This document shows, piece after piece, positions 1 to 7,124 of a stretch of 8,543 nt of DNA. The stretch lies in the NCBI GenBank assembly GCA_905373195.1, contig CAJPSG010000026.1, forward strand, positions 1 to 8,543, given 5' to 3'. Position numbers and translations under genes: made by a program. Within the stretch, counting starts at the first letter, position 1; every line of letters begins with the position of its first letter. The notes beneath the pieces were generated by a model that was not told where the DNA came from, ran no database searches, and saw only the letters and a program-made list of their open reading frames with translations. This DNA comes from Kingella oralis (lineage in GTDB: Bacteria; Pseudomonadota; Gammaproteobacteria; Burkholderiales; Neisseriaceae).

Positions 1-2
1 TT

Positions 3-1526
3 TTGCCTGAAAACACGCGGCATCCTTTGTTTGATGTGCAAGTGCAGCCTGAAACTGCGTCCACGAACACATTATTGTTGGATGACGCGCGTTCAGGCTG
101 CTCTATTCATCAGCGGGTGATAGCAGCGCACACGCAAAACGCGGGGCGCGGGCAGCAGGGCAAAAGCTGGCACAACCAGCTTGGCGAATGTTTGATGTTT
201 AGCGTTGGCTGGGCGTTTGAGCAAACGCAAGCGGAGTTGGGCGCATTGGCGTTGGTGGTGGCACTGGCGTGCCAACGTGCTTTGTCGCAACTGGGCTGCG
301 CGGCGCAAATCAAATGGTCAAACGACTTGGTTATCGGCATGGACAAGCTGGGCGGCATCTTGATTGAAACCGTGCGCAACAACAATCAAACCCATGCTGT
401 GATTGGCATCGGCATCAATTTTCTTGTTCCCGAACACGTTGAACACAGCACTTCTTTTCAGGCTGCCTCTAATGAAAAGCACAGCGCAGCCGAAGTGTTT
501 AACGTGTTGCTCAACGAGTTGCACCGCCATCTCACGCAATTTGCGCAAACAGGTTTTGCCCCTTTTCAGGCTGCCTATGAAGCCGCGCACCGCGACCAAA
601 ATCAAACCGTTTATTTACTGCGCGGCGAGCAAATCGCGCAATACGGGCATGCGCTGGGCGTAACCGAACGCGGCGAATTGCGCCTGCAAACCGATTACGG
701 CGGCGTGCAACACATTGCCAGTGGCGAAGTAAGCCTACGTCGCCCCGAGCAACTGCACGCTCGCAGCCATCATTATCTGTTGCTGGATAGCGGCAACAGC
801 CGCCTGAAATGGGCGTGGGTAGAAAACGGCGTGATTTTGCGCACAGGACACGCGCCGTATCGTGATTTATCGCGCCTCACGCAAGAATGGGCGGAATACG
901 GGCAGTCGCACACCCGCATCGTGGGCTCATCGGTGTGCAGCGCAGCCAAACGCGAAACCGTTGCCTACCGTTTGCAACGCCCGATTGAATGGCTCACTTC
1001 CATGCCACACGCGCTGGGCATGATTAACCACTATCGCAACCCTGAGGAACACGGCGCAGACCGCTGGTTCAACGCGTTGGGCAGCCGTAAGTTTAGCCAC
1101 AATGCCAGCGTGGTCGTAAGCTGTGGCACGGCAGTAACCATTGATGCGATTACCGCCGACAACCATTATCTTGGCGGCAGCATCATGCCGGGGTTTCATT
1201 TGATGCACGAATCGCTGCTGCAAAAAACCGCCAATCTGCATCGCCCCGAAGGACAACGTTATCCCTTTCCCACCACCACCGCCAACGCCATCGCCACAGG
1301 CATGATGGACGCGGTGTGCGGTTCAATTTTGTTGATGCACGCAAGGTTGAAAGAACGCAACCACAATCAGCCCACCGACCTCATCATCACAGGCGGCGGA
1401 GCGCGCAAGATTGCCGAAGCCTTGCCCGAAGCATTTAGTTTGGACAATAGTGTAAAAATTGTAGATAATCTCGTAATTTTTGGCTTAATCAACTGGTTAG
1501 AACACCAACCAGCGCGTAAGGAATAA
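3..1526 (+). CDS. birA/coaX: Bifunctional biotin-protein ligase / type III pantothenate kinase (5' end outside window)
   Basis: This fusion protein should attach biotin to the acetyl-CoA carboxylase carrier protein and phosphorylate pantothenate, the first step of CoA synthesis, both in the cytosol. Numbering from the first visible codon (a TTG, probably internal Leu), the ligase part shows ETASTN at 17-22, the biotinyl-AMP loop GRGQQGKSW at 48-56, KWSNDL at 104-109, KLGGILIE at 115-122 and a C-terminal SH3-like segment ending in GEVSLR at 241-246. The kinase part starts near 258 with DSGNSRLKW (262-270), then GADRW (351-355), CGTAVTID (374-381), GGSIMPG (391-397) and ITGGGA (462-467). From memory the Neisseria fusion is about 590 residues. 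The 507 seen here therefore lack roughly the first 85, which would hold the DNA-binding winged helix, and the gene is simply cut by the window edge. Two DUS copies lie in the coding region. Both domains keep their key motifs, so both activities are expected. Confidence 0.95.
   Translation: MPENTRHPLFDVQVQPETASTNTLLLDDARSGCSIHQRVIAAHTQNAGRGQQGKSWHNQLGECLMFSVGWAFEQTQAELGALALVVALACQRALSQLGCAAQIKWSNDLVIGMDKLGGILIETVRNNNQTHAVIGIGINFLVPEHVEHSTSFQAASNEKHSAAEVFNVLLNELHRHLTQFAQTGFAPFQAAYEAAHRDQNQTVYLLRGEQIAQYGHALGVTERGELRLQTDYGGVQHIASGEVSLRRPEQLHARSHHYLLLDSGNSRLKWAWVENGVILRTGHAPYRDLSRLTQEWAEYGQSHTRIVGSSVCSAAKRETVAYRLQRPIEWLTSMPHALGMINHYRNPEEHGADRWFNALGSRKFSHNASVVVSCGTAVTIDAITADNHYLGGSIMPGFHLMHESLLQKTANLHRPEGQRYPFPTTTANAIATGMMDAVCGSILLMHARLKERNHNQPTDLIITGGGARKIAEALPEAFSLDNSVKIVDNLVIFGLINWLEHQPARKE
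457..468 (-). repeat. Intragenic DUS (inverse orientation) in birA
   Basis: Exact TTCAGGCTGCCT. It is read in frame as Phe-Gln-Ala-Ala-Ser, in the variable stretch after the GIGIN motif of the ligase domain, where extra residues are likely tolerated. Confidence 0.9.
565..576 (-). repeat. Second intragenic DUS in birA
   Basis: Exact TTCAGGCTGCCT, 108 bp after the first copy. It is read in the same frame and again gives Phe-Gln-Ala-Ala, just before the SH3-like domain of the ligase. Confidence 0.9.
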
Positions 1527-1528
1527 GA

Positions 1529-2131
1529 ATGAAGTGGATATTTGCCACATTGGTGGCGTTGAATCTCATCGTGTTTGCAGGATTTGTTGGCAACAAAATT
1601 ATGAATCCGAAAAAACCGCAGCCGCAAGTTGTGCAAGCACCGCAGCAGCCCCAAGCACCGCAGCAAATCATTATTAACACAGGCAACGGCACGCCCACCA
1701 CCGTTTCCACCAACGGCACAGTAACCACCAATGGCGTGCCAGCAGGCAGCGCAATCGGCAAAATTGTGGGCAGAACCGCCAACACCGTGCGTCCGCAGCG
1801 CAATGCGAACGCCAACAACACGGGCGCTTCGCCGTCGGCAGGCAGCGGCAAAACAGCCCAAACGGCAGCCGCCGAACCACGCGCCAAATACCGCGCTTGT
1901 TCCGCCCGCGTGAGCATTCCCGAAGATGATTACCACCGCATCAAAGGCTTGCTGGGCAAATTCCCGCACGCGGCATCGCGCCAAGTGGTGCAAGGCGGTG
2001 GCGAGGGCGACAGCCAAACATCTGCCCGCATGAATATTATGTTTATGTCGGTGAGCAACGAAGAGGCGGGCGAGTTGCAAAGCATCGTGGGGCGTTACGG
2101 CGCGTTGAGCCGCACGGCTTGCGACCATTAA
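1529..2131 (+). CDS. Small single-pass membrane protein with possible SPOR-like C-terminal domain
   Basis: The 200-residue product has an N-terminal hydrophobic segment (about 4-22), which should anchor it in the inner membrane with the rest in the periplasm. A Pro/Gln-rich stretch (about 28-46) and a Thr/Asn/Ala-rich linker (about 47-118) lead to a compact C-terminal part (about 121-198). That part reads like two strand-helix units: one around PEDDYHRIKGLLGKFPHAAS, one around FMSVSNEEAGELQSIVGRYG. Cys124 and Cys198 bracket it and could form a disulfide. This layout is typical of SPOR proteins, which bind denuded peptidoglycan at division sites. I recall similar proteins next to birA-coaX in Neisseria, but the SPOR assignment is only an inference. 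The start is supported by AAGGA at 1518-1522, inside the end of birA-coaX. With a 2-bp gap the gene is probably cotranscribed and may be translationally coupled. Confidence 0.85.
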   Translation: MKWIFATLVALNLIVFAGFVGNKIMNPKKPQPQVVQAPQQPQAPQQIIINTGNGTPTTVSTNGTVTTNGVPAGSAIGKIVGRTANTVRPQRNANANNTGASPSAGSGKTAQTAAAEPRAKYRACSARVSIPEDDYHRIKGLLGKFPHAASRQVVQGGGEGDSQTSARMNIMFMSVSNEEAGELQSIVGRYGALSRTACDH

Positions 2132-2144
2132 TCCGAACGACAAT

Positions 2145-2184
2145 AGGCAGCCTGAAAAGCAGAATAAGCGTTTTCAGGCTGCCT
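2145..2184 (+). terminator. DUS-pair hairpin after the birA-coaX operon
   Basis: Two exact DUS copies face each other and form a perfect 14-bp stem (2145-2158 with 2171-2184) and a 12-nt loop. It starts 13 bp after the stop codon of the upstream gene and is followed by TTTGGTTTG. In Neisseriaceae, inverted DUS pairs at gene ends commonly act as intrinsic terminators. Confidence 0.8.
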
Positions 2185-2203
2185 TTGGTTTGTCCGGCTT
2201 ATG

Positions 2204-2215
2204 AGGCAGCCTGAA
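2204..2215 (+). repeat. Lone intergenic DUS
   Basis: Exact AGGCAGCCTGAA followed by A. It is the only exact intergenic copy without a close inverted partner. Confidence 0.9.
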
Positions 2216-2330
2216 ATCTTTGCAATCTATAACCGATGGCGCGTCAAATGCTCGCCAACATTATTCCAACTGGTAAAGCCTTGTTGGATGCACATCATTT
2301 GGCAACGAGCCGTCGCCGCTCCATTTTAAA

Positions 2331-2383
2331 TTTCAGGCTGCTTTGGTTCGTTCACCTCATTCAACTGATGAGGCAGCCTGAAA
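2331..2383. repeat. Imperfect inverted DUS pair with long loop
   Basis: A DUS with one mismatch (TTCAGGCTGCTT, 2332-2343) faces an exact copy at 2371-2382. They can form an 11-bp stem (2331-2341 with 2373-2383), but the 31-nt loop and the mismatch make it a poor terminator. It may be a decaying pair. Confidence 0.7.
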
Positions 2384-2400
2384 ACCCATTCCTCCAACCA

Positions 2401-2431
2401 AAAACCGTTTGGCACGATACCAAACGGTTTT
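2401..2431. terminator. Bidirectional intrinsic terminator not made of DUS
   Basis: AAAACCGTTTGG (2401-2412) pairs perfectly with CCAAACGGTTTT (2420-2431) across a 7-nt loop. The plus-strand tail continues TGTTTCC, and the minus-strand stem ends in a T run. It can stop transcripts from either side and is the only hairpin here without DUS sequence. Confidence 0.75.
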
Positions 2432-2445
2432 GTTTCCTACAAATA

Positions 2446-2485
2446 AGGCAGCCTGAAACCGCTTATTCCGCTTTTCAGGCTGCCT
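2446..2485 (-). terminator. DUS-pair terminator of the butanediol dehydrogenase gene
   Basis: Two exact, inverted DUS copies give a perfect 13-bp stem (2446-2458 with 2473-2485) and a 14-nt loop. Read on the minus strand it begins about 20 bp after the dehydrogenase stop codon and is followed by TATTTG. Confidence 0.75.
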
Positions 2486-2504
2486 CATCATAGGGCGATT
2501 ACCA

Positions 2505-3569
2505 TCACAAATTTGGGTTCACAATAATCTTAACCGCCGATTCATTATTGTGAATCAGCCGCTCAAAGCCTTCCGAAATCAATTCGTCCAACTTGATGCG
2601 TTGTGTGATAAACGGTTTCAGGTTGATTTTGCCCGATTCCACCAGCTTAATGGTTTCGGCATGATCGTTGCAGTAGGCAATCGTGCCGCGCACGTCCAAT
2701 TCTTTCATCACCACGCTGTGTACGTTGATGGTGGCGGGTTTGCTCCAAATAGACACAATCACCACTTTGCCCGTTGGCTTCATGGCAGCGACCAAAGTAT
2801 CCAACACTTTGTTGACGCTGCTGCATTCAAACGCCACGTCCACGCCTTTGCCGTTGGTGAGTTTCATCACTTCGGCGACCACGTCCACTTCGCTGGGGTC
2901 AAGAATGTAGTCTGCCACGCCCGCTTCGCGCGCTTTTTCTTTACGCGCTTTGCTCAATTCGGTGATGATGACTTTAAGCCCTTTGGCTTTCAAAATGGCG
3001 GATAACAGCAAGCCGATTGGCCCTGCGCCGCCCACCAGCGCCACATCGCCTTCTTTCGCGCCCGAGCGCACAAAGGCGTGATGCCCCACCGACAGCGGCT
3101 CAATCAACGCCGCTTCATCTAGCGGGATGGCATCGGAAATCGGATGCACCCAGCGGCGTTTGACCGCAATTTTTTCTGCCAAACCGCCGCCGCAGCCGCC
3201 CAAGCCAATAAAGTTCATGTCTTTGGACAGATGATAATTGCTGCCCTCGCCCGTTGGCACATCATCGCGGATGATGTAGGGCTCAACCACCACGTGCTGC
3301 CCCACTTGAATATCGGTAACGCCCTCGCCCACGGCATACACCACGCCCGAAAATTCGTGCCCCATGGTAACAGGCGCAGATTCGCCCGAAATGGGATGGG
3401 GATGACCGCAAGGCGGAATAAAAATCGGACCTTCCATAAATTCGTGCAAATCGGTGCCGCAAATGCCGCACCAAGCCACGTTGATGCCGACTGTGCCAGG
3501 GGCAACGGTGGGTTCGGGGATGTCTTCAATGCGAATATCGCCTTTGTTGTGGAAACGTGCTGCTTTCAT
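2505..3569 (-). CDS. bdhA: Zinc-dependent 2,3-butanediol dehydrogenase (MDR family)
   Basis: This 354-residue medium-chain dehydrogenase should interconvert acetoin and 2,3-butanediol with NAD(H) in the cytosol. The N-terminal catalytic domain has zinc ligands Cys37 (in CGICGTD, 34-40), His71-Glu72 (GHE) and Glu157 (IEPLSV). The Rossmann motif GGAGPIG is at 180-186, and Glu204 at the end of the next strand favours NAD over NADP. The loop where many relatives carry four cysteines for a structural zinc (about 96-122) has none, so only the catalytic zinc is expected. The sequence closely resembles the Neisseria enzyme annotated as butanediol dehydrogenase, but other secondary alcohols remain possible substrates. 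The start has AGGAGT (3578-3583) 8 bp upstream. The gene stands alone: it is divergent from sstT, and a terminator pair separates it from the convergent gene. Confidence 0.93.
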   Translation of the reverse strand: MKAARFHNKGDIRIEDIPEPTVAPGTVGINVAWCGICGTDLHEFMEGPIFIPPCGHPHPISGESAPVTMGHEFSGVVYAVGEGVTDIQVGQHVVVEPYIIRDDVPTGEGSNYHLSKDMNFIGLGGCGGGLAEKIAVKRRWVHPISDAIPLDEAALIEPLSVGHHAFVRSGAKEGDVALVGGAGPIGLLLSAILKAKGLKVIITELSKARKEKAREAGVADYILDPSEVDVVAEVMKLTNGKGVDVAFECSSVNKVLDTLVAAMKPTGKVVIVSIWSKPATINVHSVVMKELDVRGTIAYCNDHAETIKLVESGKINLKPFITQRIKLDELISEGFERLIHNNESAVKIIVNPNL

Positions 3570-3698
3570 TTGTGTTTACTCCTATTTGGTAGGTTGGAAT
3601 AAGCAAACGGGCGGTACTGCTGTCCGCTTGCAGCGGGCAATCGCTTCAAGCTAAAACCATCGCGCAAGGCAGTTTAGCTGAGCGACTACTGTAACTGT

Positions 3699-3728
3699 AT
3701 TGTAAACTTATGAAAAAATAGGGTGCAA
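3699..3728 (-). promoter_or_regulatory. Candidate promoter of bdhA
   Basis: On the minus strand, TTGCAC (3723-3728) and TACAAT (3699-3704) are separated by 18 bp. The -10 box matches sigma-70 consensus at 5 of 6 positions; the -35 box is weak. Transcription would start near 3690 and give a leader of about 120 nt. Confidence 0.45.
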
Positions 3729-3747
3729 GGCTTTTTACACGGATTCT

Positions 3748-3791
3748 GTTTTCAGGCTGCCTCTGATGTATCGCTGGGGCAGCCTGAAAAC
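3748..3791. repeat. DUS hairpin between two divergent promoters
   Basis: An exact DUS (3751-3762, inverse) and one with a single mismatch (3777-3788) form a perfect 14-bp stem, 3748-3761 with 3778-3791, and a 16-nt loop. It lies upstream of both proposed promoters, so it cannot be the ordinary terminator of either neighbour. Confidence 0.85.
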
Positions 3792-3843
3792 CCTTCCCGC
3801 CCCCGCCCAAGCAAATAAATCACCGCTTGGGTGCAATTTCCCA

Positions 3844-3873
3844 TTGCCCAACCATTTTAATTTCCCCTACAAT
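3844..3873 (+). promoter_or_regulatory. Candidate promoter of sstT
   Basis: TTGCCC (3844-3849) and TACAAT (3868-3873) are 18 bp apart, matching sigma-70 consensus at 4 of 6 and 5 of 6 positions. A start near 3880 gives a leader of about 48 nt. Confidence 0.5.
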
Positions 3874-3927
3874 GCAAACCACTCTTAACAAATCTCCCTT
3901 AAATCTTTACGTTTCAAGGAGCAGTGC

Positions 3928-5163
3928 ATGACTCAACCCTCTTCAAAGCCCGCGTGGTACAACCGCATTGGTCTTATTTGGCAGATTGTTATCGGCATGA
4001 TAATTGGCGTGCTGATTGGGCAATTTTTGCCTGCTGCCGCGCCTACCATCGGCATTTTAGGCAGCCTGTTTGTGGGCGCGCTTAAAGCCGTTGCGCCGTT
4101 TTTAGTGTTTATTTTGGTAACGGCGGCGATTGCCCAGCACAACGAAGGCGCGCAAACGCATATGCGCCCGATTTTGCTGTTGTATGTCATCGGCACGTTT
4201 GGCGCGGCGGTGATTGCCGTGGCGGCGAGCTTTATGTATCCCACCACACTCACGCTGGTTGCCGCGCCCGAAACCAATCTTGCGCCGCCATCAGGCATCG
4301 CCGAAGTGCTGAAAAACGTGTTGATGAGCTTGGTGTCCAACCCGATTAGCGCGTTATCCAGCGGCAACTACATCGGCATTTTGGCGTGGGCGTTGATGCT
4401 GGGCTTTGCGCTGCGCAATGCCAACGAAGTTACCCACACCATCATCGGCGATTTAGCCAGCGCGGTTTCCATGATTGTGCGCGGCGTGATTAGGTTTGCG
4501 CCGCTGGGCATCATGGGCTTGGTGGCGGTTACCGTGGAAGAAACGGGCTTCAAACGCATGGCGCAGGAATACGGGCATCTGATTTTGGTGCTGCTCGGCT
4601 GCATGGGCTTGGTGGCGTTTGTGTTCAATCCGTTGATTGTGTGGTGGAAAATCCGCCGCGACCCGTATCCTTTGGTGTTTATTTGCTTGCGCGAAAGTGG
4701 CATCCCTGCGTTTTTCACCCGCTCTTCTGCCGCCAATATTCCTGTGAACATGGCGTTGGCGAAAAAATTGGGCTTGCATGAAGACACTTATGCCATGTCC
4801 ATCCCGCTGGGCGCAACGATTAACATGGCGGGCGCGGCGATTACGATTACCGTGTTGGCACTGGCTGCGGCGCACACGCAAGGCATTCATGTGGATTTTG
4901 GCATGGCGTTGCTGTTGAGCTTAGTGGCGACGGTGAGCGCGTGCGGCGCATCGGGCGTGGCGGGCGGTTCGCTGCTGCTGATTCCCGTGGCGTGCAGCTT
5001 GTTTAATATCCCAAACGATGTTGCCATGCAGGTGGTGGGCGTGGGCTTTGTGATTGGCGTGATTCAGGATTCGGCGGAAACGGCGTTAAATTCCTCCACC
5101 GATGTGCTGTTTACTGCGGCGGCAGATTTGGGGGCGCAGCGCAAGGGCAAGGGGCTGAACTAA
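3928..5163 (+). CDS. sstT: Serine/threonine:Na+ symporter SstT
   Basis: This 411-residue inner-membrane transporter of the dicarboxylate/amino acid:cation symporter family should import L-serine and L-threonine with sodium. The length matches E. coli SstT (about 414). The whole chain is hydrophobic with short loops, as expected for eight membrane helices and two re-entrant hairpins. Family signatures are clear: TRSSAANIP (264-272) in the first hairpin, NMAGAA (299-304) in helix 7 with its sodium site, [12 protein letters not shown] (337-348) in the second hairpin, and [13 protein letters not shown] (380-392) in helix 8, where substrate-binding residues lie. AAGGAG (3916-3921) lies 6 bp before the ATG. 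A partial DUS match (10 of 12) falls at 4059-4070. The gene appears to have its own promoter and ends 89 bp before mqo with only a DUS hairpin between, so some read-through is possible. Confidence 0.95.
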   Translation: MTQPSSKPAWYNRIGLIWQIVIGMIIGVLIGQFLPAAAPTIGILGSLFVGALKAVAPFLVFILVTAAIAQHNEGAQTHMRPILLLYVIGTFGAAVIAVAASFMYPTTLTLVAAPETNLAPPSGIAEVLKNVLMSLVSNPISALSSGNYIGILAWALMLGFALRNANEVTHTIIGDLASAVSMIVRGVIRFAPLGIMGLVAVTVEETGFKRMAQEYGHLILVLLGCMGLVAFVFNPLIVWWKIRRDPYPLVFICLRESGIPAFFTRSSAANIPVNMALAKKLGLHEDTYAMSIPLGATINMAGAAITITVLALAAAHTQGIHVDFGMALLLSLVATVSACGASGVAGGSLLLIPVACSLFNIPNDVAMQVVGVGFVIGVIQDSAETALNSSTDVLFTAAADLGAQRKGKGLN

Positions 5164-5193
5164 ATCCGCAGCCATTTTTCTTTAAAACATGAT

Positions 5194-5233
5194 TTTCAGG
5201 CTGCCTAATCCTGCATCATTAGGCAGCCTGAAA
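5194..5233 (+). terminator. DUS-pair hairpin between sstT and mqo
   Basis: Two exact inverted DUS copies extended by AAT/ATT form a perfect 16-bp stem (5194-5209 with 5218-5233) and an 8-nt loop. No T run follows (the next bases are CACAATT), so termination may be incomplete. It ends about 10 bp before the mqo ribosome binding site and could also act as an attenuator or RNA-stabilising element. Confidence 0.6.
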
Positions 5234-5252
5234 CACAATTATCAAGGAACGC

Positions 5253-6752
5253 ATGATGACCACTTCTCCCATCCCGCACACGAACATTGCCCTCATCGGC
5301 GCAGGCATTATGAGTGCCACGCTCGGCACGCTGCTCAAACAGCTTGCGCCCGAAAAAAGCATCACCGTGTTTGAACGGCTGGGTGCGCCCGCGCTGGAAA
5401 GCTCGCAAGAAAGCAATAACGCAGGCACAGGGCACGCCGCGCTGTGCGAGCTGAACTACACCCCGCAAAGCGCGGACGGCAGCATCAGCATCAACCGCGC
5501 CGTTGCCATCAACGAAAAATTTAGCCTATCGCTGCAACTGTGGACGCATTGGGCAAAGCAAGGCTACATTAGGCAGCCTGAAAACTTTATCCAACGCCTG
5601 CCGCACATCAGCTTTGTAACAGGCGAGCGCGACATCCAATTCTTGCGCGCCCGCCATGCTGCGCTGGTGCAGCATCCCCTGTTTGCCGATATGCAATACA
5701 GCGAAGACGAAGCCACCTTGCGCCAATGGCTGCCGCTGATGATGCACAACCGCCCCAGCAGCCAAGCCATTGCCGCCACCCGCATGGCGCACGGCACAGA
5801 CGTAAACTTTGGCGAACTCACCCGCCAGCTTTTTGACCACCTTGCCCAGCAGCAAGCCGAGTTTCATTACAACACCGAAGTAACCGCCATCAACCGAACC
5901 ACCGACCAAAAATGGACGATCGCCAGCCTAAAAGACGGCGTATTGCAGCAACACACCGCCGATTTTGTGTTTATCGGCGCGGGCGGCGGCAGCCTGAATT
6001 TGCTGCAAAAAACAGGCATCCCCGAAAGCCAACACATTGGTGGCTTCCCCGTGAGCGGCTTGTTTCTCGTGTGCCGCAACGAAGAATTGATTGCCCAACA
6101 CCATGCCAAAGTGTATGGCAAAGCCAAAGTGGGCGCGCCGCCGATGTCGGTTCCCCATTTGGACACGCGCTATATTGACGGCAAAAAAGCCTTATTGTTT
6201 GGACCTTTTGCAGGCTTCACCACCAAATTCCTGAAACACGGCTCAGTCTGCGATTTGCCCGCCTCGCTCAAACCGCACAACTTGCGTACCATGCTCACCG
6301 CAGGCATCAAAAACCGCGCCCTTACCCAATATCTAATCGGGCAAGTATTGCTCAGCAAAGCGCAGCGCATCCAAGAATTGCGCGAATTTATCCCCGATGC
6401 GCGCGAAGAAGACTGGGAACTCGCCCAAGCAGGGCAGCGCGTGCAAATCATCAAAGACACCGCCAGCGAACACGGCAGCCTGCAATTTGGCACCGAAGTC
6501 ATCCACGCCCAAGACGGCAGCCTTGCCGCCTTGCTCGGCGCATCGCCGGGGGCATCCACCTCGGTTGCCATCATGCTGGAAGTGCTGCAAAAATGCTTTG
6601 CAGGCAGCCTGAAAGACTGGGAAGGCAGCCTGAAAACCATGATACCGTCTTACGGGCAAAACCTTGCCGACAACGCCGAACTGCTCACCCATGTGAACGC
6701 GGAAATTGAGCAAGCCTTGTTTGCCAAGCCATTCGCCCAACCCAACGAATGA
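5253..6752 (+). CDS. mqo: Malate:quinone oxidoreductase
   Basis: Mqo is an FAD-dependent peripheral membrane enzyme that oxidises L-malate to oxaloacetate and passes the electrons to quinone, serving both the TCA cycle and respiration. The 499 residues match the family's usual length. Signatures are the dinucleotide-binding IGAGIMS (15-21), Glu41 ending the second strand (VFER), the conserved [17 protein letters not shown] (55-71), GAGGGS (242-247) and GASPGASTS (429-437) near the C-terminus. There are two adjacent ATG codons. AAGGA (5244-5248) is 4 bp from the first and 7 bp from the second (5256), so the second may be the main start. Three exact DUS copies lie in the coding region, two of them 21 bp apart near the C-terminus, where they encode two Gly-Ser-Leu-Lys units (451-454 and 458-461). 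I see no clear promoter of its own, so it may depend partly on sstT transcription. Confidence 0.96.
   Translation: MMTTSPIPHTNIALIGAGIMSATLGTLLKQLAPEKSITVFERLGAPALESSQESNNAGTGHAALCELNYTPQSADGSISINRAVAINEKFSLSLQLWTHWAKQGYIRQPENFIQRLPHISFVTGERDIQFLRARHAALVQHPLFADMQYSEDEATLRQWLPLMMHNRPSSQAIAATRMAHGTDVNFGELTRQLFDHLAQQQAEFHYNTEVTAINRTTDQKWTIASLKDGVLQQHTADFVFIGAGGGSLNLLQKTGIPESQHIGGFPVSGLFLVCRNEELIAQHHAKVYGKAKVGAPPMSVPHLDTRYIDGKKALLFGPFAGFTTKFLKHGSVCDLPASLKPHNLRTMLTAGIKNRALTQYLIGQVLLSKAQRIQELREFIPDAREEDWELAQAGQRVQIIKDTASEHGSLQFGTEVIHAQDGSLAALLGASPGASTSVAIMLEVLQKCFAGSLKDWEGSLKTMIPSYGQNLADNAELLTHVNAEIEQALFAKPFAQPNE
5571..5582 (+). repeat. Intragenic DUS in mqo, read as RQPE
   Basis: Exact AGGCAGCCTGAA read in frame as Arg-Gln-Pro-Glu (Mqo residues 107-110). 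This frame is used by no other exact copy here. A copy with one mismatch also lies at 5987-5998, overlapping the GAGGGS motif. Confidence 0.9.
6602..6634 (+). repeat. Tandem pair of DUS inside mqo
   Basis: Two exact DUS copies, 6602-6613 and 6623-6634, are in direct orientation with starts 21 bp apart (7 codons). Both are read as Gly-Ser-Leu-Lys, making a short repeated peptide before the conserved IPSYG segment. Confidence 0.9.
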
Positions 6753-6760
6753 TTAAGCCA

Positions 6761-6801
6761 AAGGCAGCCTGAAAAACCAAAACCGCGTTTCAGGCTGCCT
6801 T
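6761..6801 (+). terminator. DUS-pair terminator after mqo
   Basis: Perfect 14-bp stem (6761-6774 with 6788-6801) and a 13-nt loop, built from two exact inverted DUS copies and starting 9 bp after the mqo stop. The tail is AATCTGATTTG, a weak T run, so some read-through into the small downstream ORF is possible. Confidence 0.75.
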
Positions 6802-6837
6802 AATCTGATTTGAACCACTATGAAAGGAAAATAGCCC

Positions 6838-7053
6838 ATGCGTCGCACTCCCCTTGCGCTTATTGTCTCCACCGCCGCCGCTTCCTACGCCCAAGCCCTG
6901 CAAGGCGGGCAATACAACGGCAAAATGACATGGGCAGACATCATCGCGCTGGCAAAATCCGCCGCCAAACCCGATGAATACGGATTGCGCGCGGAATTTT
7001 TGGAATTGCTGGATACGGCGAAGAGTTTGAGCGCGCAGCCTAAGGCGGAGTGA
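6838..7053 (+). CDS. Small ORF resembling the C-terminal end of YfbK-type VWA proteins (DUF3520)
   Basis: This 71-residue ORF has a proper ribosome binding site (AAGGA, 6824-6828, 9 bp before the ATG). Its residues about 18-64 have the pattern GGQYNGKMTWADIIALAKSA followed by DEYGLRAEFLELL and AKSLS. From memory this strongly resembles the last 50 or so residues of YfbK-like von Willebrand A lipoproteins (DUF3520), which run roughly as a YG/FG-x-x-LRG start, an A-x-A run, then FGYRGEFVQLV and A-x-SL. No VWA domain lies upstream: the preceding DNA is the mqo terminator. It may be the surviving tail of a lost gene or a free-standing small protein. The first 20 residues (MRRTPLALIV, then Ala-rich with a final AQA) also look like a signal peptide cleaved after Ala20, so export to the periplasm is possible. 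Function unknown. I see no own promoter. Confidence 0.6.
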   Translation: MRRTPLALIVSTAAASYAQALQGGQYNGKMTWADIIALAKSAAKPDEYGLRAEFLELLDTAKSLSAQPKAE

Positions 7054-7065
7054 GTTGAAAACGAA

Positions 7066-7108
7066 AAAGGCAGCCTGAAAACGGAAGTAGCGTTTTCAGG
7101 CTGCCTTT
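7066..7108. terminator. Strong bidirectional DUS terminator between convergent genes
   Basis: An 18-bp perfect stem (7066-7083 with 7091-7108) and 7-nt loop contain two exact inverted DUS copies. T-rich tails occur on both strands: TTTAT to the right, TTTTTCG to the left. It serves the small ORF on its left and the XRE regulator on its right, and is the longest stem in the window. Confidence 0.9.
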
Positions 7109-7124
7109 ATTCATCCCAAACATC

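Larger units (their letters stand above)
2132..2504. other. 373-bp gene-free spacer between convergent genes, packed with DUS copies
   Basis: I find no supportable gene here. The spacer holds five exact DUS copies, one with a single mismatch, and three compact hairpins listed separately. An 85-codon ATG frame at 2236-2493 has no ribosome binding site, and its second half is translated DUS and hairpin sequence. About 115 bp (2216-2330) carry no repeat and have no explanation. They could be a worn gene remnant or plain spacer. Confidence 0.7.
3570..3927. other. 358-bp divergent regulatory region between bdhA and sstT
   Basis: No gene is visible. From the bdhA side it holds a leader of about 120 nt with a small 5-bp hairpin (CCGCT-TGC-AGCGG, 3624-3636), the proposed bdhA promoter, a DUS hairpin, the proposed sstT promoter and the sstT ribosome binding site. 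Confidence 0.7.

Noticed and set aside
1367..2143. A 258-codon minus-strand ORF opposite the small membrane protein gene
   Set aside because: The product is full of His, Cys, Ala and Arg with no recognisable domain, and it lies antisense to two genes with good start signals. It is a shadow frame of biased coding DNA.
2145..2485. A CRISPR array suggested by the clustered short repeats
   Set aside because: Repeats are only 12-14 bp, occur in both orientations, are unevenly spaced and are spread through the whole window, including genes. They are DNA uptake sequences, and no cas genes are present.
2236..2493. An 85-codon plus-strand ORF between the convergent genes
   Set aside because: It has no ribosome binding site, and its second half is the translation of DUS copies and a terminator stem. 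It overlaps three hairpins.
2550..3602. Long plus-strand ORFs (about 150 codons each) opposite bdhA
   Set aside because: They are His/Phe/Ala-rich shadows of a well-supported dehydrogenase gene and have no family resemblance.
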